Assembly: GCA_016708725.1 (NCBI GenBank)
Contig: JADJFE010000008.1
Span: 186,001-250,000, forward strand
From: Candidatus Aalborgicola bjergmarkensis
Lineage (GTDB): Bacteria; Pseudomonadota; Gammaproteobacteria; Burkholderiales; Burkholderiaceae_C
Reading direction: 5' to 3'
DNA: 64,000 bases
The notes beneath the pieces are model-generated. The model saw nothing but the letters and a program-made list of their open reading frames with translations, made no database searches and was not told the DNA's origin. How positions within the stretch are numbered: position 1 is the stretch's first letter; each line of letters begins with the position of its first letter. The translations under genes and the position numbers were made by a program. Below, piece after piece: positions 18,439 to 27,716 of the stretch.

Positions 18439-19092
18439 ATGCAATCCATAGTCAATGCCTACCCCGATCTGGCGGATATGCTTCCCGGCACGGTCAAAAT
18501 ACTCGACGATATGCCCACCCTGTGTGTGCCAGCGGGCACCGTGCTCTTCGAAGAGCACGCGCCATGTCAAGGATTCCCGCTGCTGTTGGAAGGCGAAGTA
18601 AAGGTATCCCGTAGCTCGGGAGATGGTCGCTCACTGGAGTTGTACCGCATCTCTCCGGGGGAACTATGCCTGGTGTCCAGTTCCTGTCTTTTTCGCACGC
18701 AACCACTTTCTGCCCGTGGCGTGACCACGAAGACGAGCACACTGATTCTGGTGGGTGTGCAACTTTTTCTGCAATTACTCGCAGACCCGACCTTCCGCAG
18801 CGCCGTCCTGGGCATGTTCGCCGAGCGCATGGCCGACCTGACAACCCTGGTGGACTCCATCGCCTTTCGCAAACTGGACCAACGGCTTGCCGCCGCCTTG
18901 CTGGGTCACGGCAGCGACCTGGTTACCACCCATCAACTACTGGCAGATGATCTGGGGACCGTGCGCGAAATCGTCAGTCGCTTGTTGAAACGCTTTCAAA
19001 ATGAGGGCTGGATAGAAATTTCACGCGAACACATTCGCATTCTGGACAGCGTTGCCCTGCGCTGCCACGCAAGCGGCATAGCGGATACTTAA
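18439..19092 (+). CDS. Crp/Fnr family transcriptional regulator
   Basis: 217 residues. An N-terminal cupin-like sensor domain (about 25-115, PAGTVLFEEHAPCQGFPLLLEGEVKV) is followed by a C-terminal winged helix with recognition motif QLLADDLGTVREIVSRLLKRFQNEGWI. It lacks the N-terminal cysteine cluster of FNR, so it is not an Fe-S oxygen sensor of that type; cysteines at LCLVSSSCLF resemble other subgroups. It may regulate the divergent ccoG and the downstream ABC exporter; a CRP-type palindrome sits just ahead of it. Confidence 0.88.
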   Translation: MQSIVNAYPDLADMLPGTVKILDDMPTLCVPAGTVLFEEHAPCQGFPLLLEGEVKVSRSSGDGRSLELYRISPGELCLVSSSCLFRTQPLSARGVTTKTSTLILVGVQLFLQLLADPTFRSAVLGMFAERMADLTTLVDSIAFRKLDQRLAAALLGHGSDLVTTHQLLADDLGTVREIVSRLLKRFQNEGWIEISREHIRILDSVALRCHASGIADT

Positions 19093-19118
19093 CCCCCTGT
19101 CCTTGCCAAGGAGTCGCT

Positions 19119-20111
19119 TTGAATCATTCCATCATCGAAGTCCACAACCTCACCTTTGACTACCCCGGCTTTCGTGCGTTGAGCGATGTCAGTTTCCTGA
19201 TTCCTGCCGGTAGCGTGACCGCACTGGTCGGTCCCAACGGCGCGGGCAAAACGACCCTGTTGCGCTGCATCGCTGCATTGGAAACACCGCTATCCGGCAC
19301 GGTGCGGGTGGCCGGGCTTGACGTGTATGAGTCCCCGCGCGAAGTACACCGTCTGATGGGCTATCTGTCGGACAATTTTGGCCTCTATAGCGATCTGACG
19401 GTAGCGCAAGGATTGGAGTACGCAGCACGCGCACAGGGCTTGCCAACTTCTGCAGTTGCAGCGGCCGTTACCTCCACCGCTGAACGTATGGGACTTACCG
19501 GGAAACTGCACCACCGCGCCAACACCCTCTCGCGCGGGCAGCGCCAGCGGCTGGGCATCGGGCAGGCCATCATCCATGCTCCGCAGGTGTTACTGCTCGA
19601 TGAACCGGCCAGCGGACTGGATCCGGAAGCGCGTAGCGCCCTGGCGCAGGTTTTCAAGGCACTGCAGGCCCAGGGCATGAGTCTGCTGGTATCCAGCCAC
19701 ATCCTCGCCGAGCTGGACGAATACTCCAGCCACATGCTGGCGCTCGACCAGGGGCAGGTGCTGGAACACCGGGCCTTGCAAACTGCGTCTGTCACCGAAA
19801 CTGGCCAGGGACCAGAGCGCCGCTTGCGTCTTGAATTTGTGGAACAGGCCAAGGCCGTGGCCCCGTGGTTGCGCGGGCAATGGAATGTGCGTTTGTACCG
19901 CGCCGAAGAACAAACGCTGGAAATCGGGTTTGCCGGCAATCTGTCCGAGCAATCCGCGCTCATAGCGACTTGTGTGGCGTCGGAGTACCACCTGACCAGC
20001 ATCGCTGCCGTCAGCGAAAATTTGCAGCAGTCGTATCTGAAATCGCTGGCAACCAACCGTGCCACGCATGCCACCAATGGCACGAATTCTTCCCGCAGGA
20101 GTGCGCCATGA
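19119..20111 (+). CDS. ABC transporter ATP-binding protein
   Basis: 330 residues. Walker A GPNGAGKTTLL, signature LSRGQRQRLGI, Walker B VLLLDEPASGLDPEA, and switch His in LLVSSHIL. The extra C-terminal 100 residues resemble the NatA/CcmA-type exporters. The TTG at 19119 is supported as start by AAGGAG at 19108-19113. It overlaps the permease start by 4 bases (ATGA). The exported substrate is unknown. Confidence 0.9.
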   Translation: MNHSIIEVHNLTFDYPGFRALSDVSFLIPAGSVTALVGPNGAGKTTLLRCIAALETPLSGTVRVAGLDVYESPREVHRLMGYLSDNFGLYSDLTVAQGLEYAARAQGLPTSAVAAAVTSTAERMGLTGKLHHRANTLSRGQRQRLGIGQAIIHAPQVLLLDEPASGLDPEARSALAQVFKALQAQGMSLLVSSHILAELDEYSSHMLALDQGQVLEHRALQTASVTETGQGPERRLRLEFVEQAKAVAPWLRGQWNVRLYRAEEQTLEIGFAGNLSEQSALIATCVASEYHLTSIAAVSENLQQSYLKSLATNRATHATNGTNSSRRSAP

Positions 20112-21400
20112 ACCCCGAATTCCGCCGCCAGCTCTGGCTGCATTTTCCACCCATTCGCCTGGCGGTGCTGCCGCTGTTGCAATTGGTCACTTTCGCGGCG
20201 ATTTTCTTCTCGGTTAGCAACCGCACAGCCCAGGCTATCGCCGCTACCGGTGTTGCGATGTTTGTATTGCTGGTACTGCTGGGAGGAACCTTTGCAGCGG
20301 GTGCCAGCGTGATGGACGAAATTACCGAGCGCACCTGGGATCAGCAGCGCATGAGCGCCATGCAGCCTTGGGGCATGACCTGGGGCAAGCTGGCTGGTGC
20401 CACGCTGTACGGCTGGTACGGCGGGGCGGTGTGTCTGCTGGTGGCCGTGCCTGCCGCCTTGCTGTTCGCGTCGCCCAATGTGGTACTACGTTGGGTTCTG
20501 GGTGGCGTCGTTGGTGGTGTTTTTCTGCAAGCGCTGCTATTGGCCGTGAACCTGCAACTGGTGCGTGCCAGCAGCGCCGTCGTGCGTCGGGGCGGTGTCT
20601 GGACCTTCGTGCTGGTCTTGTTGTGGGGTATACCGCCACTGACCGGCCTGGGCCGGGGTGTTGGGGTCGAATGGTGGGGGCACTTGTTCGACGGGGTCGA
20701 TTTTGTCCTGGGCACCTTGTTGTTGCTCGCCGGGTGCGCCTTGTTTGGCGCCTGGCGCTCGATGGCCGAGGTGCTGGCGGTACGACAACTGCCCTGGGGC
20801 TGGCCGGCCTTTGCTTTGATCGCAACGGTTTACCTGGGCGGGTTTTCCAGCCAGGAGGTGGACTACGTTTTCTGGAGCGTGGGTTTGTTCACCTGCATGG
20901 GCGGCACGTACCTGGCACTGCTGGCCGAACCCCAGCCACGCCCCCTGTGGCAAAGGGTGGTACATCGCGTGCAAAACAGCCAATGGCGTGCGGCTGTGTT
21001 GCAATTGCCTCGCTGGCCGGGAGCTTTGGTGCTGGCGTTGCTCTTTGCCGTACTGGCTACCTTGACAGTCGGCCCAAATGATGTGTTACCTTGGGCACGG
21101 AACACCACATTGCTGCCACTCACACTGGTTTTGCTGGCTGCGCGGGACTGTGCTGCGGCACTATTTTTTACCTTTTCACCCAGGACGCGACAGCCCATGT
21201 TCGCGTTTGGTGTTTTGATGCTGGTGTTGTACGCCTTGCTCCCCTGGTTGCTGACATCAGCAGGCATGCACCCGCTGGTGATGGGACTGGTGCTGCCCTT
21301 GCTGGCACCAACCGCCAGCGTATCGGTACTGCTGACGCTGGTGCATCTCGCGCTGGCGCTGGGTTTACTGCGTTGGCGCTGGAAAGCAACCGCACCGTGA
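20108..21400 (+). CDS. ABC transporter permease
   Basis: 430 residues with about 11-12 hydrophobic segments. The frame is open from 19865 inside the ATPase gene, but ATG 20108 overlaps the ATPase stop by 4 bases, the normal sign of translational coupling. The N-terminus (MNPEFRRQLWLHF) is cytoplasmic; DEITERTWDQQRMSAMQPW resembles the segment after the first helices of ABC-2-type permeases, where the permease meets the ATPase. No substrate is indicated. Confidence 0.85.
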   Translation: MNPEFRRQLWLHFPPIRLAVLPLLQLVTFAAIFFSVSNRTAQAIAATGVAMFVLLVLLGGTFAAGASVMDEITERTWDQQRMSAMQPWGMTWGKLAGATLYGWYGGAVCLLVAVPAALLFASPNVVLRWVLGGVVGGVFLQALLLAVNLQLVRASSAVVRRGGVWTFVLVLLWGIPPLTGLGRGVGVEWWGHLFDGVDFVLGTLLLLAGCALFGAWRSMAEVLAVRQLPWGWPAFALIATVYLGGFSSQEVDYVFWSVGLFTCMGGTYLALLAEPQPRPLWQRVVHRVQNSQWRAAVLQLPRWPGALVLALLFAVLATLTVGPNDVLPWARNTTLLPLTLVLLAARDCAAALFFTFSPRTRQPMFAFGVLMLVLYALLPWLLTSAGMHPLVMGLVLPLLAPTASVSVLLTLVHLALALGLLRWRWKATAP

Positions 21401-21492
21401 TACCGTTACAAGGAATTCGACTGCAAGCGTCGTAGAACATGCGAGTGCAGCTACTTTAGTTATAGCATACTCTGAATGCAAGGAAACACCCG

Positions 21493-22299
21493 ATGGAAAG
21501 CACCGATGTCAAAGGCGCAAGGATTTTGATCGTGGACGATGCATCGTCCGTGCGCAGTCTGCTCAATAATGTGTTGGCAGCCCACGGTTATGTGGTGGTC
21601 GGCCAGCTCGCCAGTGGTAAGGACTTGCTGGAAACCGTGGCACGATGCCGTCCAGACCTTGTGTGTCTAGATTACAACCTTCCGGGCAGCGACGGCATGG
21701 GGCTGCTTCAAAGTCTTCACAAAGCCCATCCAGACGTGTCGATTGTCATGATTACGGGTAACAACGACCCGGACATCGAGGAGCGTGCCGCAGATGCCGG
21801 AGCACAGGGTTTTATCCATAAACCATTTTCTCTGACCAAACTGACCCAGGACCTGGAACAGGTAGTGCGGGCGCGCAAATTGCTCAAGGGCATCCACAAA
21901 CCGGAGAGTGACGCCGTACCGCAAACGCAAACGGCCGTCGCCACCGCAGTCATTGCGGATGACAGTGCCACCATGCGGTATTTACTGTCTTCCATTCTGG
22001 TGTCTACTGGTATCCGGGTCGTGGGGCTTGCAAGCGATGGCAAGCAGGCGGCTGATGCGGTGCAGGCCCACTCGCCGGACCTGGTGTGCCTGGACTGGAA
22101 TATGCCTGTGTTGAGTGGTCTGGATGCGCTACGGCTGATCCGCGCATCGCGTCCGGCAACCAAAGTGCTGATGATCTCGGGCCGTGCAGACCGCGAGGCC
22201 ATTATTTCCGCGAATCACTCGGGGGCGAAAGGTTATATCCTGAAGCCCTTTGATCCCGAGAAGGTTATTTCCACTGTCAAAAAACTCATACCATTGTGA
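21493..22299 (+). CDS. Response regulator made of two receiver domains
   Basis: 268 residues, two CheY-like domains and nothing else. Receiver 1: ILIVDDASSV, Asp 60 (LVCLDYNLPGSDG), Lys 110 (FIHKPFS). Receiver 2: TAVIADDSATM, Asp 201 (LVCLDWNMPVLSG), Lys 251 (YILKPFDPEK). Both have all catalytic residues. With no output domain it may act by protein contact or as a phosphate relay or sink. No kinase gene is adjacent. AAGGAA lies ahead of ATG 21493. Confidence 0.9.
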   Translation: MESTDVKGARILIVDDASSVRSLLNNVLAAHGYVVVGQLASGKDLLETVARCRPDLVCLDYNLPGSDGMGLLQSLHKAHPDVSIVMITGNNDPDIEERAADAGAQGFIHKPFSLTKLTQDLEQVVRARKLLKGIHKPESDAVPQTQTAVATAVIADDSATMRYLLSSILVSTGIRVVGLASDGKQAADAVQAHSPDLVCLDWNMPVLSGLDALRLIRASRPATKVLMISGRADREAIISANHSGAKGYILKPFDPEKVISTVKKLIPL

Positions 22300-22356
22300 T
22301 TTGCTTGTGTCCGCCACCGCCGGAGAAGCCGCCAAACGCCCAAAACCCGGGGCGAT

Positions 22357-24165
22357 TCAGTTTGTACGCACTGAAATCTTTGCGTGTCGATCCAATCCAA
22401 GCATTTGAAAAAATATCGCGACCAGTCGCGGCACCTGTACGAAATGCACGTAGCACCCTTCAGACTCACATGTGGCGGCCCAATTCAGTAAGGCGCCTGC
22501 TGCAGAGAAGTCGATTCGTAACAAAAGGGCGCAGGACACGAGCACCTGGGAGCTGGCACGAGAGGCCTCAGCAAGTTTTGCCAGTGCCTCTGCAGCATCT
22601 CCCAGGATATCACCCACCAAGGCACAGTTTGCGTACTGCACGGAAGAGTCCTGAGCGTCCGGCAGTGGTACCAGTTCGGTATCCTGGTGCGCGTCAGCTG
22701 CGCTTTCCTGGGCGATGCCGGGCGCGCCAGTTTTCCGGGATTTTGCACGGGCATTCTGATTGAATTGGCATTTGACCTGTTTCCAGCTCGGCGGGGACAC
22801 TTCGTAGACCACACAGTAGTCAAGCGCCAAACTCTCGAATTCCTCCTGTTGACCCAAAATGCACAAGACTTCCATGCGCATCAGCCACCATTGCGGATCA
22901 GCGGTGCTGTCATCCGCTGGTGTGTGCAAGGCCATGGCATATAACAGTTTTTCAACGCCACTCCAATGCAACTGCACAGGATTGGCACTCCAGAAATTAA
23001 TCAAGTCGGACAGCGCCGTCACAAGCTGCGACGTTATCAAGCTCAATGGTTCCCAATCAACAAACCATTCTGCATTGGTACCAGGAAAACGCATTTTGAG
23101 CGCAGTTAACGCAGCCTCATCCAGGAGGCTTGGACAAACCCAGGATGCATCCTGTTTCTGCGCTTCAATGTGATCGGATGTTTCTTTGGGAGCAGGAGGC
23201 GGTGCGGCTGCGACAGCATCAGCTGCTGCATGCTGTATCCGTTCTGGCAGAGAGAACCACTCTGCGGGTGAACGGCTGAAACGTTCCGCATAATCCATGG
23301 CAACCACATCAAAGCCGTCTTGCTGGCCTGTAGCCCGGTACAAATCAAGCAAGGCAAATGTCAGCAAATCGGCATCACCTGGTGTGACCGCATCACCTTG
23401 AAGCAGGTCAAGCAACACCGCTTCGGCAGAGGCGGTGTCGCCCTCGGCGAAATAAATTGCAGCATTCTGTAAGCCGCTCTCCAACGGACTCGCCTGGTTC
23501 TCTTCGGTCACAGATGGTGGCAGCGCGGAAGTGCCCGGAGTTGCGGATACAGCGGCCAAATGCGTGAAATCAAGATCCAGATCGTCGTCCGGTTTCACTC
23601 CTGTTGGTGCAGCAGGCGACGCCGCTGAGGTGAACGAAACTGGTTTGCGCGTAACGGTGGCAAATTCGGCTGTCGATTGCTCCTGGCCCTTTGCTTTGGG
23701 GGAGGTAAGCACCGCTGGTTGCGTTTTGGGTGACGCAGCAGCGGGTGCCGTCGGAGCGACTGCTGCAAGTTTATTCTTGCCCCATGCATTAACCATATGC
23801 GCTTCAATGGCGTCAATCTTGCGGATGGTCGATGCCGCGTCGGTAACACCAAATCCGGAGCTATGCTGAAACGTCTGGGGACGTGACGGTCTGTCAGCAG
23901 GCACTGCGGCACTACCACTCACAGCCCAGGGCTGTTTGCCCAACATGCGCAGGTGGTCGAACTCACGCCGACGAATCAGGTCATCTTGTCGTTTGCGCCC
24001 AATGCGCTCAGTCAACGCCCGCATCTCGGTCTCGCCGCTGCGGGTTTGTTGTGTGGATTGCTGTTGTGTATCCTCTTGGTCTCCCGTTTGCCCTGAACCG
24101 GGTTCACGGAAATACTTGACCACCCTGGATAGCAAACCGAATGTTGGTCCTTGTTTGTTCGCCAT
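22357..24165 (-). CDS. TPR-like protein with C-terminal STAS domain
   Basis: 602 residues from ATG 24165 (MANKQGPTFGLLSRVVKYF); an upstream extension to 24327 looks non-coding. Residues 30-220 are low-complexity Pro/Ala/Ser/Thr. At about 235-300 a helical segment resembles FimV-type TPR units (LQNAAIYFAEGDTASAEAVLLDLL). At about 360-490 is a conserved Trp-rich region. The last 90 residues form a STAS-like domain (LLRIDFSAAGALLNWAATCESEG), as in anti-sigma-factor antagonists. No Asp/Ser phosphorylation switch was identified with confidence. Function is unknown; it is convergent with the double-receiver gene. Confidence 0.7.
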   Translation of the reverse strand: MANKQGPTFGLLSRVVKYFREPGSGQTGDQEDTQQQSTQQTRSGETEMRALTERIGRKRQDDLIRRREFDHLRMLGKQPWAVSGSAAVPADRPSRPQTFQHSSGFGVTDAASTIRKIDAIEAHMVNAWGKNKLAAVAPTAPAAASPKTQPAVLTSPKAKGQEQSTAEFATVTRKPVSFTSAASPAAPTGVKPDDDLDLDFTHLAAVSATPGTSALPPSVTEENQASPLESGLQNAAIYFAEGDTASAEAVLLDLLQGDAVTPGDADLLTFALLDLYRATGQQDGFDVVAMDYAERFSRSPAEWFSLPERIQHAAADAVAAAPPPAPKETSDHIEAQKQDASWVCPSLLDEAALTALKMRFPGTNAEWFVDWEPLSLITSQLVTALSDLINFWSANPVQLHWSGVEKLLYAMALHTPADDSTADPQWWLMRMEVLCILGQQEEFESLALDYCVVYEVSPPSWKQVKCQFNQNARAKSRKTGAPGIAQESAADAHQDTELVPLPDAQDSSVQYANCALVGDILGDAAEALAKLAEASRASSQVLVSCALLLRIDFSAAGALLNWAATCESEGCYVHFVQVPRLVAIFFQMLGLDRHAKISVRTN

Positions 24166-24360
24166 ACCGCAGTCTACAACGGCACAATGGGATTTCGTTA
24201 AAACAAAGCCAAGAATTGCACGATTTCCTGTTTGAAAACCACAGCTCTGCAACAATGGGAGGTGTAATGCTACACAATTTTCTTGTTGATGAAGTTGTTC
24301 ATGAAGCCGTTTATGCCTGCTGCGCAATCAATAGCTGTTCGCGCGCTATCCGTGTGTACC

Positions 24361-24546
24361 ATGATCGAAAATATCCCTTCACCCTGCATCTCGGTCTGCC
24401 GACTGGATAGCCAGAACGGCTTGTGTGAGGGCTGTTTGCGTACGCTGGACGAAATTCGCCACTGGAGTAGTTACCATGACCACGAAAAAAAGAGGGTCTG
24501 GGGACTTATTGCACAACGAGATACTCAGCAACCGTGCGTGCCATGA
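24361..24546 (+). CDS. DUF1289 small cysteine protein
   Basis: 61 residues: IPSPCISVCRLDSQNGLCEGCLRTLDEIRHW. The four cysteines in the order C-x3-C-x8-C-x2-C match the DUF1289 family, which probably binds a metal or Fe-S cluster. ATG 24361 gives the conserved start; the frame is open from 24283 without family likeness. It overlaps the next gene by 4 bases. Confidence 0.88.
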   Translation: MIENIPSPCISVCRLDSQNGLCEGCLRTLDEIRHWSSYHDHEKKRVWGLIAQRDTQQPCVP

Positions 24547-24980
24547 AACGCATCACGTTTTATCTGGATTTCGTCTCGCCCCATGCCAGATTGGCATTTG
24601 AAGAGTTGCCTCGCGCACTGATGGGACTGAGTTACGCTGTGCGCTATCGGCCATTGCTACTGGCAGATATTCCAGACTATCCGGTCATTCCCATGCGTTT
24701 GTTGTGCTTGGCAGTGGCAAGCGATCCGAAGGGCGATCCCAACCGCTATGTCTGTGAATCCCTGTTCCAGCACGTCTGGCGTACCGATGCCGATACTGAT
24801 GCCCATGTCCATGCCGATGCAGCGATCCTGGCACAGTTGCATGCCAATGGTGTCGAAGCGATGGCGCATGGCATATCCAGCGTACCGGCGTTCGAACTGG
24901 AGGGTCGGATATTTTGCGGCCTCGATAGCCTGCCCAGGCTGCGCGCCTGTCTGGAAGGCAACCCACCAGTTCACCGCTGA
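24543..24980 (+). CDS. Short 2-hydroxychromene-2-carboxylate isomerase-like protein
   Basis: 145 residues of a thioredoxin-fold, DsbA/kappa-GST-like family. The N-terminus ITFYLDFVSPHARLAFEEL carries the Ser-Pro-His-Ala site where glutathione is activated in HCCA isomerases. The C-terminal half (LHANGVEAMAHGISSVPAFELEGRIFCGLDSLPRL) contains the cis-Pro loop. Normal members have about 195-200 residues; here about 40-50 residues of the helical insert are missing with no frameshift. It starts inside the DUF1289 stop codon (ATGA). Enzymatic function is doubtful. Confidence 0.75.
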   Translation: MKRITFYLDFVSPHARLAFEELPRALMGLSYAVRYRPLLLADIPDYPVIPMRLLCLAVASDPKGDPNRYVCESLFQHVWRTDADTDAHVHADAAILAQLHANGVEAMAHGISSVPAFELEGRIFCGLDSLPRLRACLEGNPPVHR

Positions 24981-25582
24981 ACAAACGCCATCACCATCAG
25001 TGCAGCAAATCCGACAAACACACTGCCAGTGAGCCGATTGAATCCCTGCATTACGGACGGCCTCTGCAGGTAGGCCGATAACCACTGACCGCCAATGGCG
25101 TAGATGAAATACCAGCTGACTTCGATCACCACAAAAGTGGCCAACAATAACGCAAACTGCGGCAGTTTGTCCGCTTGTGGGTTGATGAATTGCGGAAAGA
25201 ATGCTGCAGCAAACAAAATGGCTTTCGGGTTGCTCAGTGCAACCCAAAAACCCTGGCGTACAAATGCAGTACCTAGATCATTTGCGTTAGTCTGTCCCAA
25301 TGGTGCACGCCAGCATTGCACGCCCAAGTAGGCCAGATAGACCGCACCAGCCACCCGAAGGGCATCAAATACAAAAGGGAAAGCCTGCAGCACAGCACCA
25401 AGTCCGGCCGTCGAAATGCCCATCATGACGAGCAATGCCGTCATACACCCGCTCATGGCGGATATGGCGGCGCGCAACCCGTGGCGTGCGCTGGTAGCCA
25501 TGATGAGCAGCATATTCGGTCCCGGCGTACCTGAAACGAAAAAGGTCATCACGATGAACAGCCAGAGGGTGGTTCGGGTCAT
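24971..25582 (-). CDS. LysE/RhtB family amino-acid exporter
   Basis: 203 residues with about six membrane segments. The N-terminus FVSGTPGPNMLLIMATSARHGLRAA is the LysE/RhtB signature. Such proteins export basic amino acids, homoserine or threonine; the substrate cannot be told here. Its 3' end overlaps that of the isomerase-like gene on the other strand by 10 bases. It starts 15 bases after the lytic transglycosylase gene and may share its transcript. Confidence 0.9.
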   Translation of the reverse strand: MTRTTLWLFIVMTFFVSGTPGPNMLLIMATSARHGLRAAISAMSGCMTALLVMMGISTAGLGAVLQAFPFVFDALRVAGAVYLAYLGVQCWRAPLGQTNANDLGTAFVRQGFWVALSNPKAILFAAAFFPQFINPQADKLPQFALLLATFVVIEVSWYFIYAIGGQWLSAYLQRPSVMQGFNRLTGSVFVGFAALMVMAFVQR

Positions 25583-25597
25583 GGAAGGTATCGGGTA

Positions 25598-27010
25598 TCA
25601 AGCTGCACGGAGTTTTGTTTTGCGTTTGGTGCGCAATTTTTTTGCAGGTTCGCTGTTGAGCGCCAACTGAACGGCCTGGGGCGCGTAGGGAGGCTCGATA
25701 TTGGACAGAATGTCGTAGTAACTGCGCACGTTTTCCACCAGAATGACCGCCTCCCCTCCCCTGGCACGTCCCATTTTGAATGGTCGATAGAACCGTGGCT
25801 GTGCCAGCAGCGGTAGCACTTTTTTCATTTCGAACCAGGAGTCCGGATTTTTATTGAGGTTTGCAGCAAGTGCCCGGCCACTTTGCAGATGCCCCATGCC
25901 AAGGTTGTACGCAGCCAATGCCTGCCACAGCCGGTCTGGTTGCGGGGTGCTAGGCGGAACACGTTGCATCAAATCAAAGAGATAGCGCGCGCCGCCAGCG
26001 ACGCTTTGCGCCGGATCGCTACGGTTTTTGATGCCTATGGCCGATGCGGTCTGCGTGGTCAGCATCATGAGACCGCGCACACCGGTAAACGACACGCTGT
26101 CAGGATCCCATCTGGATTCCTGGTAAGCCAGTGCCGCAATCTGGCGCCAATCAATTCCGGTTGCTTGCTGTGCCTGGTGAAAGTGGTTGCGGTAACGTGG
26201 CAATTTTTTCTCGATATCCGCAATAAAAGCCAGGGCACCAACGGCATCCAGGCGACGGATATAGCCGAAGTATTTGTCGCGCAATTTTGGCAGACGTTCG
26301 ATCTGCGACTCGGTAATGAAAGCATCGAGTTTTTGTCGCAAGGCTTCGCTTCCGTTGGGTGGCAGCGCCCAGGCAAAAACCCTTTGGCCAGGAATCTGAA
26401 CCGCAGGCTGCAAATCGGGGTACGTGTTGGCAGCGTACTGCATGTACAGTTCATCGACTGCCAGGAACGGGATACGGCCCTGGTTCAAATCGTCAAACAA
26501 ATCCATCTCGGAACGTGTGTGTTCCTCTACCAGATGGGGAACGATCTTTGGTGCCAGCGCCCGCAAAGCCGCACCCGCAGCAGAACCCACCGGCGTATGA
26601 ATCACCAATCCGTGCAGGTCTTCCAATGTTTTCGGGCCAGGGGTATCGGCAAGTTTGACGACCCATAGCGGACGGGTTCCTATGGGTACCGAATAGACAA
26701 GTTCACAATTATTTGTCGTGGCGCTGACATACGTTGCAACGTGCACCTTGCCAGCCAGCACCAACTCGCCGAGTTCCTGGTAATTGGCAGCCAATTGCAC
26801 ACGCACTGGCAAACCCAGATGCGCGCCAAACATATTGGCAAACTCCTTGGTATACCCTTCAGCGGGTGAGCCGTCGTAGAACTGGATGACCGGTTCGGCC
26901 ACCATGCCAAGAACCAGCTCGCCTTCACGTTCGGGCGTTCCCAGGCGACCACAGGCCTGCAGCAACAGCAGCAGGCAAATCGGCAACGCGCGGGTCAGCA
27001 ACCAGTACAT
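25598..27010 (-). CDS. mltF: MltF-type membrane-bound lytic murein transglycosylase
   Basis: 470 residues. A lipoprotein signal (LLTRALPICLLLLLQACG) supports ATG 27010; longer frames up to 27145 are not supported. Residues about 35-255 form a substrate-binding domain like extracellular solute-binding family 3 (VLGMVAEPVIQFYDG, ELVYSVPIGTRPLWVV). Residues about 285-420 form the SLT domain (IAALAYQESRWDPDSVSFTGVRGLMMLT), with the catalytic Glu in YQESRW and then an AYNLGMGHL motif. It cleaves peptidoglycan glycan strands at the outer membrane. Confidence 0.92.
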   Translation of the reverse strand: MYWLLTRALPICLLLLLQACGRLGTPEREGELVLGMVAEPVIQFYDGSPAEGYTKEFANMFGAHLGLPVRVQLAANYQELGELVLAGKVHVATYVSATTNNCELVYSVPIGTRPLWVVKLADTPGPKTLEDLHGLVIHTPVGSAAGAALRALAPKIVPHLVEEHTRSEMDLFDDLNQGRIPFLAVDELYMQYAANTYPDLQPAVQIPGQRVFAWALPPNGSEALRQKLDAFITESQIERLPKLRDKYFGYIRRLDAVGALAFIADIEKKLPRYRNHFHQAQQATGIDWRQIAALAYQESRWDPDSVSFTGVRGLMMLTTQTASAIGIKNRSDPAQSVAGGARYLFDLMQRVPPSTPQPDRLWQALAAYNLGMGHLQSGRALAANLNKNPDSWFEMKKVLPLLAQPRFYRPFKMGRARGGEAVILVENVRSYYDILSNIEPPYAPQAVQLALNSEPAKKLRTKRKTKLRAA

Positions 27011-27083
27011 GGCCCGATGATACTGCGCAGATGCAGTTGTTGTAACAACCAGGAAACGTTGCGAATGCGTTGGCCTGGGGCGT

Positions 27084-27695
27084 CTACTTGATAAGCGCCT
27101 GCGCGGCTTTGAAGTCCGGATGTTCGGCGCTGCGCAGCCATTCAAAGACTACCATCTCCGTAGTCACCAGCTCCACACCAACACCGGCCAGGCGGTCGAA
27201 CGCCGCATCACGGTTGCGTTCCGTGCGTGAACTGCACGCATCCGTCACTACCCACACTTCAAAGTCTTCTTCCAGCAATTCCAGTGCTGTTTGCAACAGG
27301 CACACATGCGCTTCGCAGCCCGCCAGTACTACGCTGGCGCGTTCGATTCCTGTTGTGTTTTTTTGCAGGTGTCTGGGCAGACTGCGGGCATTGCCCTGCA
27401 CCGGTTTTACCGGTGGGCGCAACAACGCGCCCAAGCCTTCCTGCACCGCGCTGAAACGCATCTTGGCAAGTACCTGAGCGGATGCTTTTTGCAAGGCATC
27501 CTGCAACTCAGGAATGCTACCGCCCAGGCGCGCTGGATTTTGCTCGGTGGCAAATGCAGGCACCTGCAGCAAAGCGGCCAAATGTGCCAGACGCACCGCA
27601 TTGGCCTGAACCACAGACGCCTCGAACATGGCGGGCATCAAGCGAACCTGGTAGTCCACCAGCACCAACTGGGAGACTTCAACATCCAGCAACAT
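27084..27695 (-). CDS. Isochorismatase-family hydrolase
   Basis: 203 residues of the cysteine-hydrolase fold. The catalytic Asp is in LVLVDYQVRLMPAM, Lys in LAKMRFSA, and Cys in VVLAGCEAHVCLLQTALEL, in the order of the family. YcaC-like members are its closest match by eye; substrate unknown. ATG 27695 is preferred because GGAGG precedes it on the minus strand. Confidence 0.87.
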   Translation of the reverse strand: MLLDVEVSQLVLVDYQVRLMPAMFEASVVQANAVRLAHLAALLQVPAFATEQNPARLGGSIPELQDALQKASAQVLAKMRFSAVQEGLGALLRPPVKPVQGNARSLPRHLQKNTTGIERASVVLAGCEAHVCLLQTALELLEEDFEVWVVTDACSSRTERNRDAAFDRLAGVGVELVTTEMVVFEWLRSAEHPDFKAAQALIK

Positions 27696-27716
27696 GGCAC
27701 GCCTCCTTGCCAATCT

